Of a DNA stretch of 64,000 bases, positions 35,843 through 44,713 are shown in pieces. How positions within the stretch are numbered: position 1 is the first letter of the stretch; the number at the start of each line of letters is the position of its first letter. The notes under the pieces were generated by a model. That model searched no databases. It worked only from the letters and a program-made list of their open reading frames with translations, and was not told the DNA's origin. The stretch covers positions 1-64,000 of the forward strand of contig QCJF01000002.1 in NCBI GenBank assembly GCA_003216195.1, written 5' to 3'. This stretch comes from Pelagibacteraceae bacterium AG-404-P08. Its GTDB lineage: Bacteria; Pseudomonadota; Alphaproteobacteria; HIMB59. The translations under genes and the position numbers were made by a program.

Positions 35843-36799
35843 TTAGTAATGTACCCTTTTCTCAATCACATATCTTTGGAAGAATGTTAGCAAGATTATA
35901 AAAATTATAAACACAACAGTAATCGCTGCACCAATACTTGTAATATTTTGTTGAATTGCTTTTTCAAAAATTGCATACATCATTACATATGTTGTTTTGG
36001 CAGGACCGCCTTTTGTAAGAATTTCAATTGTGTCAAATACTTGAAATGACCTTATTGTCGTGATGGTAACCACAAAAAGAGTTGTAGGACCTAACATTGG
36101 CCAAGTTACAAGTTTAAATTGTTCCCAAGTTGACTGAGCACCATCCATTTCTGCAGCATGATACAATTCTCTTGGTATGCTTGTTAAACCAGCTAAGTAT
36201 AACACCATATTAAATCCAAAGGCTTGCCATACTCCAATAAAACAAATTGTCCAAATCGCTGTTTTTTTATCTTTGAGCCAATACGGGAAATCCATATTGT
36301 TAGCACAAGCAACACTGTACCAACTGTCCTCGGAACTAACCCACGGTAGCCAATGAAAACCTAAAATAAATTCTCTAATACCTCCGCATCCATTGGCAAG
36401 AAAAGAATTTATTATTCCAAGAGTTGGGTGAAGAGTAAATTCCCAAGCAATAGCCATTGCCAATAAAGTAGCCATCACCGGAAGAAAGAAAATTGTTTTA
36501 TAAATATCAGCTCCAAATCGAAGAGAGTTGAGCATAATGGCTGCAACTAAACCTAATACCACTGAAACAGGGACAACGATTAACACGTAAGTTGCCGTTG
36601 ATATAATCATTTTTATGTAGGTTTTTCTGGAGAACATTTTTTCATAATTCTCCATACCTACCCATTCGAAACTAGAATTACCAAGATTGTAATTAGTAAA
36701 AGAGATACCTCCAGCTAAAAAAATTGGAAGTATTAATATGACAATCATTAGTATGATTGCAGGCCAAACAAACCAAATATGTGCTTTAGAGTGGTGCAT
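35843..36799 (-). CDS. ABC transporter permease, MalF/UgpA-type (phosphonate cluster)
   Basis: A 318-aa inner-membrane permease with an N-terminal FVWPAIILMIVILILPIF helix, a WVGMENYEKMF loop and the EAA motif HAAEMDGAQSTWEQFKLV. An extracytoplasmic insertion at about residues 135-177 contains two cysteines (ANGCGG and VACANN), unusual beside the simpler permeases of the alpha-galactoside operon. It lies 2 nt after the ATPase gene and is followed by the MalG-type permease. Genome context ties the transporter to the divergent phnA-phnY-binding-protein genes. Confidence 0.93.
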   Translation of the reverse strand: MHHSKAHIWFVWPAIILMIVILILPIFLAGGISFTNYNLGNSSFEWVGMENYEKMFSRKTYIKMIISTATYVLIVVPVSVVLGLVAAIMLNSLRFGADIYKTIFFLPVMATLLAMAIAWEFTLHPTLGIINSFLANGCGGIREFILGFHWLPWVSSEDSWYSVACANNMDFPYWLKDKKTAIWTICFIGVWQAFGFNMVLYLAGLTSIPRELYHAAEMDGAQSTWEQFKLVTWPMLGPTTLFVVTITTIRSFQVFDTIEILTKGGPAKTTYVMMYAIFEKAIQQNITSIGAAITVVFIIFIILLTFFQRYVIEKRVHY

Positions 36800-36801
36800 A
36801 C

Positions 36802-37920
36802 TTATCTAACACGCTCACCAGATGTTTCAAAAAGCATAGCCTCTGAATGAGAGGGGCTTATTTTAACTGTTTCCCCATTTGAAATCAGTCCAGCTTGTGG
36901 TGAGCCTCTGACTATGATCTTAGAGTCAGATTGATCAACTTGAACATGGTAAAATATATCAGAACCAAGGTTTTCTCTGTATGAAACTGTAGCCTCAAAT
37001 ACAGGTTTGTTTGGGTCTTTTGTAATTTCTAAATGTTCTGGTCTCACAGCAACTAAAGCTTTTTGACTATTAGTTTTAAATTTTCTTTCAAGCTTAATAC
37101 CCATAAATTCAACAGAACCATCAGAGATAATTTGAGCAGCAAATGTGTTAATCTTTGGGCTGCCAACAAATTCTGCAACCTTTAAAGATGATGGATTATT
37201 ATAAACCTCACTTGGAGTATCAAGTTGCAAAAGTTCCCCATCAATCATTACCGCCATTCGAGTTGACATTGTAAGTGCTTCAGCTTGATCATGAGTCACA
37301 TAAATGAAAGTGGTCTTTAAAGAATTATGAAGCTCAGATAGTTCAGATCTCATATGAACTCTTAGTGCAGCATCAAGATTTGATAAAGGTTCATCCATTA
37401 AGAACGCTACTGGTTCTCTTACCATCGCTCTTCCTAGCGCCGCTCTTTGTCTTTGACCTCCAGATAGTTGACCTGGCTTCCTATCAAGTAGTTCTGTTAT
37501 TTTTAAAGTTTCAGATGTTTTGAAAACAAGGTCATCAATTGATTTCTTTTTTTCTTTTCTACTTGGTACAAAATTACCAATAAGAGGCAACCTCTCTACA
37601 AAACTATAGTCTCTTAATTTCAAAGGTGTTTCTAGATTTTTTCTGACAGTCAGGTGTGGGTAAAGAGCGTAAGATTGGAAAACCATTGCTAAGTCTCTCT
37701 TGCTAGCTCTAGTGCTGTTAACATTCTTATCATCAATAATTACATCGCCACTATTTTGTTGTTCCAATCCGGCAATAATTTTTAACAAAGTGGATTTGCC
37801 GCAACCGGACGGACCGACTAATGTTAAAAATTCACCATCTTGGATATCAAGGCTTAGCTGTTTAAGCACCTCAGTTGAGCCAAATGACTTATTGATGTTC
37901 TTTAAAGAAATTGTCCCCAT
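36802..37920 (-). CDS. ABC transporter ATP-binding protein, MalK/UgpC family (phosphonate cluster)
   Basis: A 372-aa ATPase with Walker [10 protein letters not shown] (36-44), a Q-loop in FQSYALYPH (81-89), LSGGQRQR (152-159), Walker [13 protein letters not shown] (172-183), an H-loop VTHDQAEA, and a TOBE C-terminus (VRPEHLEI). An insertion of about 23 residues (104-126, containing PLIGNFVPSRKEKKK) lies in the helical domain; I recall similar inserts in one UgpC subgroup. It is the first gene of the minus-strand transporter operon and is divergent from phnA across a 136-nt region that holds a candidate operator. Confidence 0.94.
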   Translation of the reverse strand: MGTISLKNINKSFGSTEVLKQLSLDIQDGEFLTLVGPSGCGKSTLLKIIAGLEQQNSGDVIIDDKNVNSTRASKRDLAMVFQSYALYPHLTVRKNLETPLKLRDYSFVERLPLIGNFVPSRKEKKKSIDDLVFKTSETLKITELLDRKPGQLSGGQRQRAALGRAMVREPVAFLMDEPLSNLDAALRVHMRSELSELHNSLKTTFIYVTHDQAEALTMSTRMAVMIDGELLQLDTPSEVYNNPSSLKVAEFVGSPKINTFAAQIISDGSVEFMGIKLERKFKTNSQKALVAVRPEHLEITKDPNKPVFEATVSYRENLGSDIFYHVQVDQSDSKIIVRGSPQAGLISNGETVKISPSHSEAMLFETSGERVR

Positions 37921-37976
37921 CTATTTTTATTCCTCAACACTAAAATAGTTCTGATTAAGACATTTTAAAAGTAAAT

Positions 37977-38005
37977 TTGTAAAATTTATGTTAAAACTTT
38001 ATGAA
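37977..38005 (+). promoter_or_regulatory. Candidate promoter for phnA
   Basis: TTGTAA at 37977-37982 and TATGAA at 38000-38005 are 17 nt apart, in the divergent gap before phnA. The -10 overlaps the start of the inverted repeat at 38003-38034. Both hexamers are imperfect and the region is very AT-rich, so the call is tentative. Confidence 0.35.
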
Positions 38006-38034
38006 CAAATTTTAGATTAATCGAAAGTTTGTTC
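38003..38034. promoter_or_regulatory. Inverted repeat, candidate operator between transporter and phnA
   Basis: Perfect 7-bp arms GAACAAA (38003-38009) and TTTGTTC (38028-38034) are separated by 18 nt, just upstream of the phnA start in the divergent intergenic region. The spacing would suit a dimeric repressor or activator. No regulator gene is adjacent and I do not see a convincing Pho box. Confidence 0.4.
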
Positions 38035-38056
38035 TTTATTGAGGGCAATAGTAATT

Positions 38057-39292
38057 ATGATTGATAAAATTGAAATAAACAAAAGACAATACAATAAATC
38101 ACTCTCTTCAACTGTAGTAGTTATATGCCTTGATGGTAGTCAAAAAGAGTATATTGATATCGCCTCTTCAAAAGGATTGACACCAAATCTTGATAAAATA
38201 CTGGAAAATGGCCAATATCTGATGGCTAACAGTGCTATTCCCAGTTTTACAAACCCTAACAACATTTCGATAGTCACAGGTCAGCCTAGTGATGTTCATG
38301 GAATAAGTGGTAATTTCTTTTATACCCCATCAACTGGTGAAGAAGTGATGATGAATGATCCACAGTATTTAAGAGCTCCAACTATTTTTGAGAAATATTA
38401 TAATGAAGGTTATAAAATAGCAGTAATCACTGCAAAGGACAAATTAAGAACTCTTTTAGGTAATGGTTTAAGATTTAATGAAGGAAGAGCAATCTGTTTT
38501 TCATCAGAAAAATCAGATCAGGCCACTCTCAGTGAAAATGGTATTGAGAATATTAATGAATGGATTGGAATGAAAGTACCTGAAGTATATTCTCAAGATC
38601 TATCAGAATTTGTTATGGCAGCTGGGGTAAAATTACTTGAGGAATTTAATCCTGACATTATGTATTTATCTACAACTGACTTTATTCAACACAAATATGC
38701 ACCTGGAGATAAAGAAGCAAATGATTTTTATCAGATGTTTGATAGGTATGTCAGTAAAATTTGTAGTAATGGGAATTCGGTTGTCATCACTGCAGATCAT
38801 GGAATGAAGTCTAAAGCAAATATTAATGGAGAACCTAATGCCATCTTCCTTCAAGATTATTTAGATGATCAAATGGGTAAAGATGAGGCTAAAGTAATAC
38901 TTCCAATTACTGATCCTTATGTAGTTCATCATGGTTCACTGGGATCGTTTGCCACTATATATGTAAAAGATAAATCAAAAATTGATGAAACAATTAGCAA
39001 AATATCATCAATTAAAGAAATTGAAGTAGTTGTTAAACAAGAAGAAGCATGCAGAGAATATAGGCTACCTTCAGATAGAATAGGTGATATCGTATGCATG
39101 TCATCTGAAGATATGACAATTGGTACCTCAAAAGCTAATCATGATCTTTCAAAATTAAAGGAGCCCCTTAGATCTCATGGAGGTCATCATGAAAGAGAAG
39201 TTCCCTTTATTTCTAATAAAAAACTAAACATTGCCAAAGATCAAAGTTTAAATAACTATGATGCATTTTTTTATGCTATTAATGGAGCATAA
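38057..39292 (+). CDS. phnA: Phosphonoacetate hydrolase
   Basis: Hydrolyses the C-P bond of phosphonoacetate to acetate and phosphate. The 411-aa alkaline phosphatase-superfamily protein keeps every catalytic and Zn residue that I recall from Sinorhizobium PhnA with a constant offset of three: D26, T65 (nucleophile), D208, H212, D247, H248 and H374 match D29, T68, D211, H215, D250, H251 and H377. I chose the ATG at 38057 because it matches the family N-terminus and has a GAGGG site; the frame can start at a TTG at 38039. It is 2 nt before phnY, so the pair forms an operon. Confidence 0.93.
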   Translation: MIDKIEINKRQYNKSLSSTVVVICLDGSQKEYIDIASSKGLTPNLDKILENGQYLMANSAIPSFTNPNNISIVTGQPSDVHGISGNFFYTPSTGEEVMMNDPQYLRAPTIFEKYYNEGYKIAVITAKDKLRTLLGNGLRFNEGRAICFSSEKSDQATLSENGIENINEWIGMKVPEVYSQDLSEFVMAAGVKLLEEFNPDIMYLSTTDFIQHKYAPGDKEANDFYQMFDRYVSKICSNGNSVVITADHGMKSKANINGEPNAIFLQDYLDDQMGKDEAKVILPITDPYVVHHGSLGSFATIYVKDKSKIDETISKISSIKEIEVVVKQEEACREYRLPSDRIGDIVCMSSEDMTIGTSKANHDLSKLKEPLRSHGGHHEREVPFISNKKLNIAKDQSLNNYDAFFYAINGA

Positions 39293-39294
39293 TC

Positions 39295-40734
39295 ATGACT
39301 GATAAAATAATTAATGAGGGTATGAGGATTGGTGGAAAAACTGTTCACACCGATAACAAGATTGATGTTATCTATCCCTTCACAGGTAAAGTTATAGGCA
39401 CAGTACCAGCTGGCACAGCAGAACATGCTCAAAATGCCTTTGATATTGCTGCAAATTATAAACCTAATTTATCTAGATATGATCGTCAAAAAATACTTCA
39501 AAAGACTGCTGAAACACTTGTTGAGAGAAAAGAACAAATCTCTGATCTAATTTCACTTGAGTCCGGGCTATCGAAACAAGATACGCTTTATGAAGTTGGT
39601 AGGGCCTTTGATGTATTTTCTCTTACTGCTCAGCTTTGTATCCAGGATGATGGAGAAATTTATTCTTGTGATTTAACACCTCATGGAAAGCAAAGAAAAA
39701 TATTTACAATTAGAGAACCGCTTAACACAATATCTGCAATCACTCCATTTAATCATCCTTTAAATATGGTTGCTCACAAAATAGCTCCATCAATAGCAAC
39801 TAACAACTGTACTGTTTGTAAACAAACTGAATTGACCCCTTTAACAGCTATGCTGCTAGCAGATATTTTATATGAATGTGGCCTTCCTCCAGAAATGTTT
39901 TCAATTTTAACAGGATGGCCTGAAGACATTGGGAATGAAGTAATTAAAAATAAAAATATAGATTTAATTACTTTTACAGGAAGCGTTGGTGTTGGAAAAC
40001 TAATAGCTGAAAATGCAGGTTACAAAAGAACTGTTTTAGAGTTAGGTGGAAACGACCCTTTAATAGTTTTGAGTGACTTAGATGATGATGATTTAAATAA
40101 AGCAGCTGATCTAGCAATCATGGGAGCAACAAAAAACTCTGGTCAAAGATGCACTGCTGTAAAAAGAATATTAGTTCAAGAATCAGTAGCTGATAAATTT
40201 GTTGAGCTTGCTTTGGAAAAAGCAAAAGCAATAAAATTTGGTGATCCCATGGATGTTAACAATCAGTTGGGTACAGTAATTAATAAAGAGGCAGCAAGTA
40301 TGTTTAATGACAGAGTAAATAAAGCTGAACAGGATGGTGCAAAAATTCTTTATAACCCTGGGGTCCAAGAAGCTCTTGTGCCACCAATTTTTATAGACAA
40401 CGTTAATTATAAATCAGAACTTGTTGTTGAAGAAACCTTTGGTCCAATTGTGCCTGTCATTAGAGTTCCCAATGATGATGAAAAAGTAATGGAAATTTCA
40501 AATTCAACGGCGTTTGGTTTGTCATCAGGTGTTTGTAGTAACGATTTTAGAAGAATTAAAAAATACATAAGCGGTCTTAATGTGGGCACGGTTAATATTT
40601 GGGAAGTGCCCGGTTACAGAATTGAGATGTCACCTTTTGGCGGAATAAAAGACTCAGGATTAGGCTATAAAGAGGGTGTAATAGAGGCTATGAAAAGTTA
40701 CACAAATGTAAAAACCTTCTCATTACCTTGGTAA
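39295..40734 (+). CDS. phnY: Phosphonoacetaldehyde dehydrogenase
   Basis: Oxidises phosphonoacetaldehyde to phosphonoacetate with NAD+. The 479-aa ALDH has the general base Glu in LELGGNDP (E249), the catalytic Cys in [11 protein letters not shown] (C286) and a FTGSVGVG cofactor loop. Its length is close to that of Sinorhizobium PhnY (about 485 aa). The identity rests mostly on its 2-nt linkage to phnA, because ALDHs are hard to separate by motif. Phosphonoacetaldehyde is normally supplied by the transaminase PhnW from 2-aminoethylphosphonate, but no phnW is in this window. The iron alcohol dehydrogenase at 43259 is an alternative source. Confidence 0.88.
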   Translation: MTDKIINEGMRIGGKTVHTDNKIDVIYPFTGKVIGTVPAGTAEHAQNAFDIAANYKPNLSRYDRQKILQKTAETLVERKEQISDLISLESGLSKQDTLYEVGRAFDVFSLTAQLCIQDDGEIYSCDLTPHGKQRKIFTIREPLNTISAITPFNHPLNMVAHKIAPSIATNNCTVCKQTELTPLTAMLLADILYECGLPPEMFSILTGWPEDIGNEVIKNKNIDLITFTGSVGVGKLIAENAGYKRTVLELGGNDPLIVLSDLDDDDLNKAADLAIMGATKNSGQRCTAVKRILVQESVADKFVELALEKAKAIKFGDPMDVNNQLGTVINKEAASMFNDRVNKAEQDGAKILYNPGVQEALVPPIFIDNVNYKSELVVEETFGPIVPVIRVPNDDEKVMEISNSTAFGLSSGVCSNDFRRIKKYISGLNVGTVNIWEVPGYRIEMSPFGGIKDSGLGYKEGVIEAMKSYTNVKTFSLPW

Positions 40735-40866
40735 TTAATAGCGTTTAAGAATTATTCACAGATTTTTTCTCTAACATACTGATTATTTCTACTTTGCTTT
40801 AAAAATTTAACATATTCTTAATATTAAGGATTTAATAATTAATTATTATTATTTTAAGGAGGGACT

Positions 40867-42102
40867 ATGAAAAAAGTAATCTTAGGATTTTTTGCATCAG
40901 TTTTCGCATACAACGCTAATGCGGTAGAAATTGAATTTGCATATCCTTATTCAGGTTTGTTCGATGTGACATACCAGGCAATTATGCCAGAGTTTGAAAA
41001 AGCTCATCCTGACATTAAAGTTAAGTTCAGAGCAACTTATGAAAACTATGAAGATGCTACTGCTACTATACTAAGAGAGTCAACATCAGGAAACTTACCT
41101 GATATCACCATGCAAGGTCTTAATAGACAAGCACCTTTAGTAGACAAAGGTATCGCTTTATCTTTAGAGCCTTTCATTGCTAATGAGCCAGATTTTGCAA
41201 AAGACGGTTATCATGAAGCTATGTTGAGCTTATCTACCTTCGGAGGAGAGGTTTATGGCTTACCATTTTCAGTATCAACTCCGGTTGGTTACTACAACAT
41301 GGATCTTTTAGCAAGTGCTGGTGTTAGCAGCATTCCATCAAATTGGGATGAGGTCATTGACGCTTGTAATAAATTAGAAGCTGCAGGACACGGTACACTT
41401 TACTTTGGATGGAATATTACAGGTAACTGGTTCCATCAAGCTCTAATGCATAGCCAAAATGTTCCAATGGTTAAAGATGGAGCTGTTAATATGGGAGGAG
41501 ATGCTGGTCTAAAAACTTTAGAGCAAATGAAAGATATCATGGGTGGCTGTAACATGCCTAACTATTCTATTGCTGACGGACAAGCTGCGTTTAACGCAGG
41601 TACTATTGGTATGATGTTTTGGAGTACAAGTAGTTTAGGCTCTGTTGAAGCTGCAAAAGCTGACTTTGAACTAAAGACTGCGCCTTTTCCAGGAATACCT
41701 GGTGTTAATGGTGGAACTCCAGCTAGACTACCTGCCGGTGGTAACGCAGCGATGTTAGTTACTACTTCAGATGATCCTGAAAGAGTACAAGCGGCATGGA
41801 CATTTTTAAAGTTTATCACATCAGGTGTAGGAGCAGCTGCTGTTGCAGAAACAACAGGTTACGTTCCTCCTAACAAAGCTGCAAATGACCTGTTAGGTGA
41901 TTTTTATGATGCAAACCCCAACAAGTTAACTGCTGTTAATCAGCTGCCTTTGTTAGCTGATTGGTTCGCATATCCTGGAGAAAACGGTCTTGCTGTGACT
42001 CAGGTAATCTATGACTATACTGAGACCATTGCTACAGGTGATGCCGACGACATGGCCGATCTTCAGGAAGAAATGATGGAGGAAATTGAAGACTTAATGT
42101 AG
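40867..42102 (+). CDS. ABC transporter periplasmic binding protein, UgpB-like (phosphonate cluster)
   Basis: A 411-aa solute-binding protein with a signal peptide covering about residues 1-19 (MKKVILGFF ending in NANAVE). The mature part resembles UgpB-type CUT1 proteins: FEKAHPDIKVKF, ESTSGNLPDITMQG and YGLPFSVSTPVGYYN. The C-terminus is strongly acidic. It has a strong AAGGAGGG ribosome site (about 40856-40863). It follows phnY by 132 nt and is the likely partner of the divergent permeases and ATPase at 34948-37920. The UgpB family binds glycerol-3-phosphate or sugars, so a phosphonate ester or glycan is plausible; this is an inference. A strong terminator follows. Confidence 0.92.
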   Translation: MKKVILGFFASVFAYNANAVEIEFAYPYSGLFDVTYQAIMPEFEKAHPDIKVKFRATYENYEDATATILRESTSGNLPDITMQGLNRQAPLVDKGIALSLEPFIANEPDFAKDGYHEAMLSLSTFGGEVYGLPFSVSTPVGYYNMDLLASAGVSSIPSNWDEVIDACNKLEAAGHGTLYFGWNITGNWFHQALMHSQNVPMVKDGAVNMGGDAGLKTLEQMKDIMGGCNMPNYSIADGQAAFNAGTIGMMFWSTSSLGSVEAAKADFELKTAPFPGIPGVNGGTPARLPAGGNAAMLVTTSDDPERVQAAWTFLKFITSGVGAAAVAETTGYVPPNKAANDLLGDFYDANPNKLTAVNQLPLLADWFAYPGENGLAVTQVIYDYTETIATGDADDMADLQEEMMEEIEDLM

Positions 42103-42135
42103 GTCTTTTCAATTCCGTTTATCATTAGATTTTTA

Positions 42136-42168
42136 AACAGCAGCTATTATACTAGCTGCTGTTTTTTT
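42136..42168 (+). terminator. Rho-independent terminator abutting the next start codon
   Basis: A perfect 11-bp stem (AACAGCAGCTA at 42136-42146 and TAGCTGCTGTT at 42153-42163) with a 6-nt loop is followed by a T run to 42168. It lies 34 nt after the binding-protein stop. The ATG of the MetE-like gene begins at 42171, only 2 nt past the T run, so the terminator also sits where the ribosome site for that gene should be. Confidence 0.88.
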
Positions 42169-42170
42169 AA

Positions 42171-43253
42171 ATGAGCATCAAAACTACAACCATTGGAGCT
42201 TATCCAAAACCTAATTACACACCTATAAGAGATTGGTTTCTCCAAGATAAATCTGATGAAGAAAAAAAACAATCCAAGGGATTGTTGTCTAATTGGGATC
42301 CCAAAAGTGATGACCATAAAGTATATGAAGAGAAAGATGACGAAAAAGAAAAACTATTCTTAAAAGCCACTGAAGAGGTAATTCTTGATCAAACAAGTAG
42401 CGGAATAGATATCCCCACAGATGGTGAAGTAAGGCGAGAAAACTATATTTTTTATCAATTGAGATTTTTTAATGGGGTAAGCTTTGAACATTTAACGACT
42501 AAATCAGTCAGGAAAGGAGCTTTTGAAGCAACACTCCCAACAATTACAAGTAAAGTTTCAAATAAATCATTACGATTAGTAGATGATTGGAAATCTGCAC
42601 AGCAGTTTACTAATAACCCAGTGAAAATAACTATACCTGGTCCTATGACAATAACTGACTCCATTGCTGATGACTATTATAATGATCCCAAAAAAATGGG
42701 TTATGATCTAGCTTTATGTATTAGTAATGAAGTTAAGGCTCTATCCGAAGCTGGTTGTCAATACATTCAAATTGATGAACCAGTGTTCGCCAGAAAACCA
42801 GAAGAAACTCACGATTATGGTATGGAAAACTTAGAAAGAGCAATGCATGGAATACTAAAAGAAACTCAAAAAGCTTGTCATATTTGCTGCGGTTATCCTA
42901 ACTCTCTTGACTCAGAACACTACAAAAAAGCAGACCTAGATGCATATGATAAAATTGCTGACTTAGTTGAAGACTCTAGTATAGACGAAGTTTCTTTGGA
43001 AGACTCTCACCGACCTTTAGATTTAAAATTATTAGAAAAATTTAAAAAAACCAAAGTTATTATGGGTTTGATTGATGTAGCTAAAAGTCGTATGGAAAGT
43101 GTCGAGGAAATTCAAAAAAGGATCAGAGAAGTTCTTGAGCATATTGATGAGGAAAGATTAATTGCTGCTCCTGATTGTGGTCTAGGGTTTTTTGATAGAA
43201 ATCAAGCAAAACAAAAAATGCAAATTCTCTCAAAAGCTGTTAAAAATCTCTAA
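42171..43253 (+). CDS. Core-MetE-like cobalamin-independent methyltransferase
   Basis: A 360-aa homologue of the C-terminal catalytic domain of MetE. It starts with TTTIGAYPKP (5-14). Zn ligands appear as His and Cys in CHICCG (H237, C239), an acidic residue in SLED (about E277) and Cys in PDCGLGF (C336). It lacks the N-terminal MetE domain, so the methyl donor need not be methyl-folate. Family members without it can use other donors. It lies between the phosphonate-cluster binding protein and an iron alcohol dehydrogenase, hinting at a methylated phosphonate, but the substrate is unknown. No normal ribosome site precedes the ATG. Confidence 0.82.
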   Translation: MSIKTTTIGAYPKPNYTPIRDWFLQDKSDEEKKQSKGLLSNWDPKSDDHKVYEEKDDEKEKLFLKATEEVILDQTSSGIDIPTDGEVRRENYIFYQLRFFNGVSFEHLTTKSVRKGAFEATLPTITSKVSNKSLRLVDDWKSAQQFTNNPVKITIPGPMTITDSIADDYYNDPKKMGYDLALCISNEVKALSEAGCQYIQIDEPVFARKPEETHDYGMENLERAMHGILKETQKACHICCGYPNSLDSEHYKKADLDAYDKIADLVEDSSIDEVSLEDSHRPLDLKLLEKFKKTKVIMGLIDVAKSRMESVEEIQKRIREVLEHIDEERLIAAPDCGLGFFDRNQAKQKMQILSKAVKNL

Positions 43254-43258
43254 ATCTT

Positions 43259-44371
43259 ATGTGGGAATATTATAATCCGGTAAATGTTATTTTTGGTTCG
43301 GAAAAATTTAGTGAAATTGAACATATAATAAGTAATCGAAAGTACATTCTTGTTACCCATCCTGATGATAACTTTGATACGTACAGAGAGTTTTTTAACA
43401 ATTTATCAAATAAGCCTCTAGAAATCTTTGATGATGTTCAACCAAATCCAGACTATCAAGATTTAATTTCTGCAGGGGAAAAATTTTCAAAAATAGAAAG
43501 TCAAATTGATACAGTTGTTGCTCTTGGAGGCGGCTCTGTCATGGATACGGCCAAATTACTTGCAGCTTTTAAAGGTGAAAATAAATATTTAAATGATTTT
43601 GTAAGAAATAAAAAATCAGCTTACGTTCAAGATCCAAAAAAAATTATAGCTATACCTACTACTTCGGGCACATCGAGTGAACTTACGTGTTGGGCTACAG
43701 TCTGGGATAAAGAATATAAAAGTAAATTTTCATTAGCAGATAAATCTTTATATCCTGAAATATCAGTTATTGACCCTAAGTTAATGATCAACAAGCCAAA
43801 AAATCTGACTATTTCTACTGGTCTTGATGCATTGTCCCACTCCTTAGAAAGCATTTGGAATGTAAACTCAAATCCGATTTCAACATTTCATGGAATTGCA
43901 GGTGCTCAAACCGTGATCGATACACTTCCAAAACTTGTAAATGATTTAAAAAACATAGAGTTGAGAACTTTAATGGCTAAAGCTTGTGTTCATGCAGGTC
44001 TAGCTTTTTCAAATACTAAAACTGCAATAGCACATAATATTTCATACCCGATAACAATTAATTTTAATGTTCCACATGGAATAGCTTGTTCTTTTACTTT
44101 GCCGACAATAATGAGGAGTCTGATTGGCCAAGATGAAAAAACAGAAAAATCCCTAGAAAAAATTTATAATGTCGATCTCATTGAGAGTTCAAAAAGACTA
44201 TCTGAGACATTGAGAATTCTTGAAGCACCATTAAATTTAAATGAAATTGGAATACCAAAAATTGAATGGGATAAATATGTTGAGGATGCTTTTCAAGGTG
44301 AAAGGGGAAAAAATTTCATTGGAAATAAAATCTCATTTGATAAAGCGTGTTCTGAGATGAATTTCTTCTAA
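43259..44371 (+). CDS. Iron-containing alcohol dehydrogenase, phosphonate-associated type
   Basis: A 370-aa group III alcohol dehydrogenase. It has the NAD motif GGGSVMDTAK (90-99), TTSGTSSELT (134-143), and metal ligands D190 and H194 in STGLDALSHS and H259 in TAIAHNIS. H273 is in VPHGIAC; the fourth usual ligand position, ten residues on, is T283 instead of His. The SELTCWATVWD stretch resembles the phosphonate-linked branch that interconverts phosphonoacetaldehyde and 2-hydroxyethylphosphonate. Beside phnA and phnY, oxidation of hydroxyethylphosphonate to phosphonoacetaldehyde is a coherent but unproven role. It starts 5 nt after the MetE-like gene and ends overlapping trxA by 4 nt. Confidence 0.88.
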   Translation: MWEYYNPVNVIFGSEKFSEIEHIISNRKYILVTHPDDNFDTYREFFNNLSNKPLEIFDDVQPNPDYQDLISAGEKFSKIESQIDTVVALGGGSVMDTAKLLAAFKGENKYLNDFVRNKKSAYVQDPKKIIAIPTTSGTSSELTCWATVWDKEYKSKFSLADKSLYPEISVIDPKLMINKPKNLTISTGLDALSHSLESIWNVNSNPISTFHGIAGAQTVIDTLPKLVNDLKNIELRTLMAKACVHAGLAFSNTKTAIAHNISYPITINFNVPHGIACSFTLPTIMRSLIGQDEKTEKSLEKIYNVDLIESSKRLSETLRILEAPLNLNEIGIPKIEWDKYVEDAFQGERGKNFIGNKISFDKACSEMNFF

Positions 44372-44694
44372 AGTTTACTGTTAATCCAACTTCTTAAGTC
44401 CGCTTCTGAGCCTAAGCCAATCTTTGCATCAGCCATTGATCCATCTTTAAAGAGTATCATTGTGGGTATACTCCTGATACTAAAGTTTGCTGGTGCTTGA
44501 GGATTTTCATCTATATTAATTTTTTTTATAGATATCTTATCGCCCATTTCAGAGGCTAAATTATCCAAAATAGGAGCAATAGCCTTACATGGACCACACC
44601 ACTCAGCCCAAAAATCTACCAAAACAGGCTTATCTTTTGATCCTTCAAGAACTTTTTGATTAAATTCATCGTCATTTATTTGTTCAACTGTCAT
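44368..44694 (-). CDS. trxA: Thioredoxin
   Basis: A 108-aa thioredoxin, a general cytosolic disulfide reductant. The active site is WAEWCGPCKAIAP (about residues 28-40), with the cis-Pro in IRSIPTMILF. Length and motif are standard. It is the last gene of a minus-strand group with murU and amgK. In many alphaproteobacteria addA and addB lie between murU and trxA; here they are absent and the gap is 19 nt. It converges with the iron alcohol dehydrogenase with a 4-nt overlap. Confidence 0.95.
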   Translation of the reverse strand: MTVEQINDDEFNQKVLEGSKDKPVLVDFWAEWCGPCKAIAPILDNLASEMGDKISIKKINIDENPQAPANFSIRSIPTMILFKDGSMADAKIGLGSEADLRSWINSKL

Positions 44695-44713
44695 ATGTTT
44701 AATATGGTTATTT

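Noticed and set aside
37921-38056. Pho box for the phosphonate cluster
   Set aside because: No direct repeat of the CTGTCAT type with the usual 4-nt spacing was seen.
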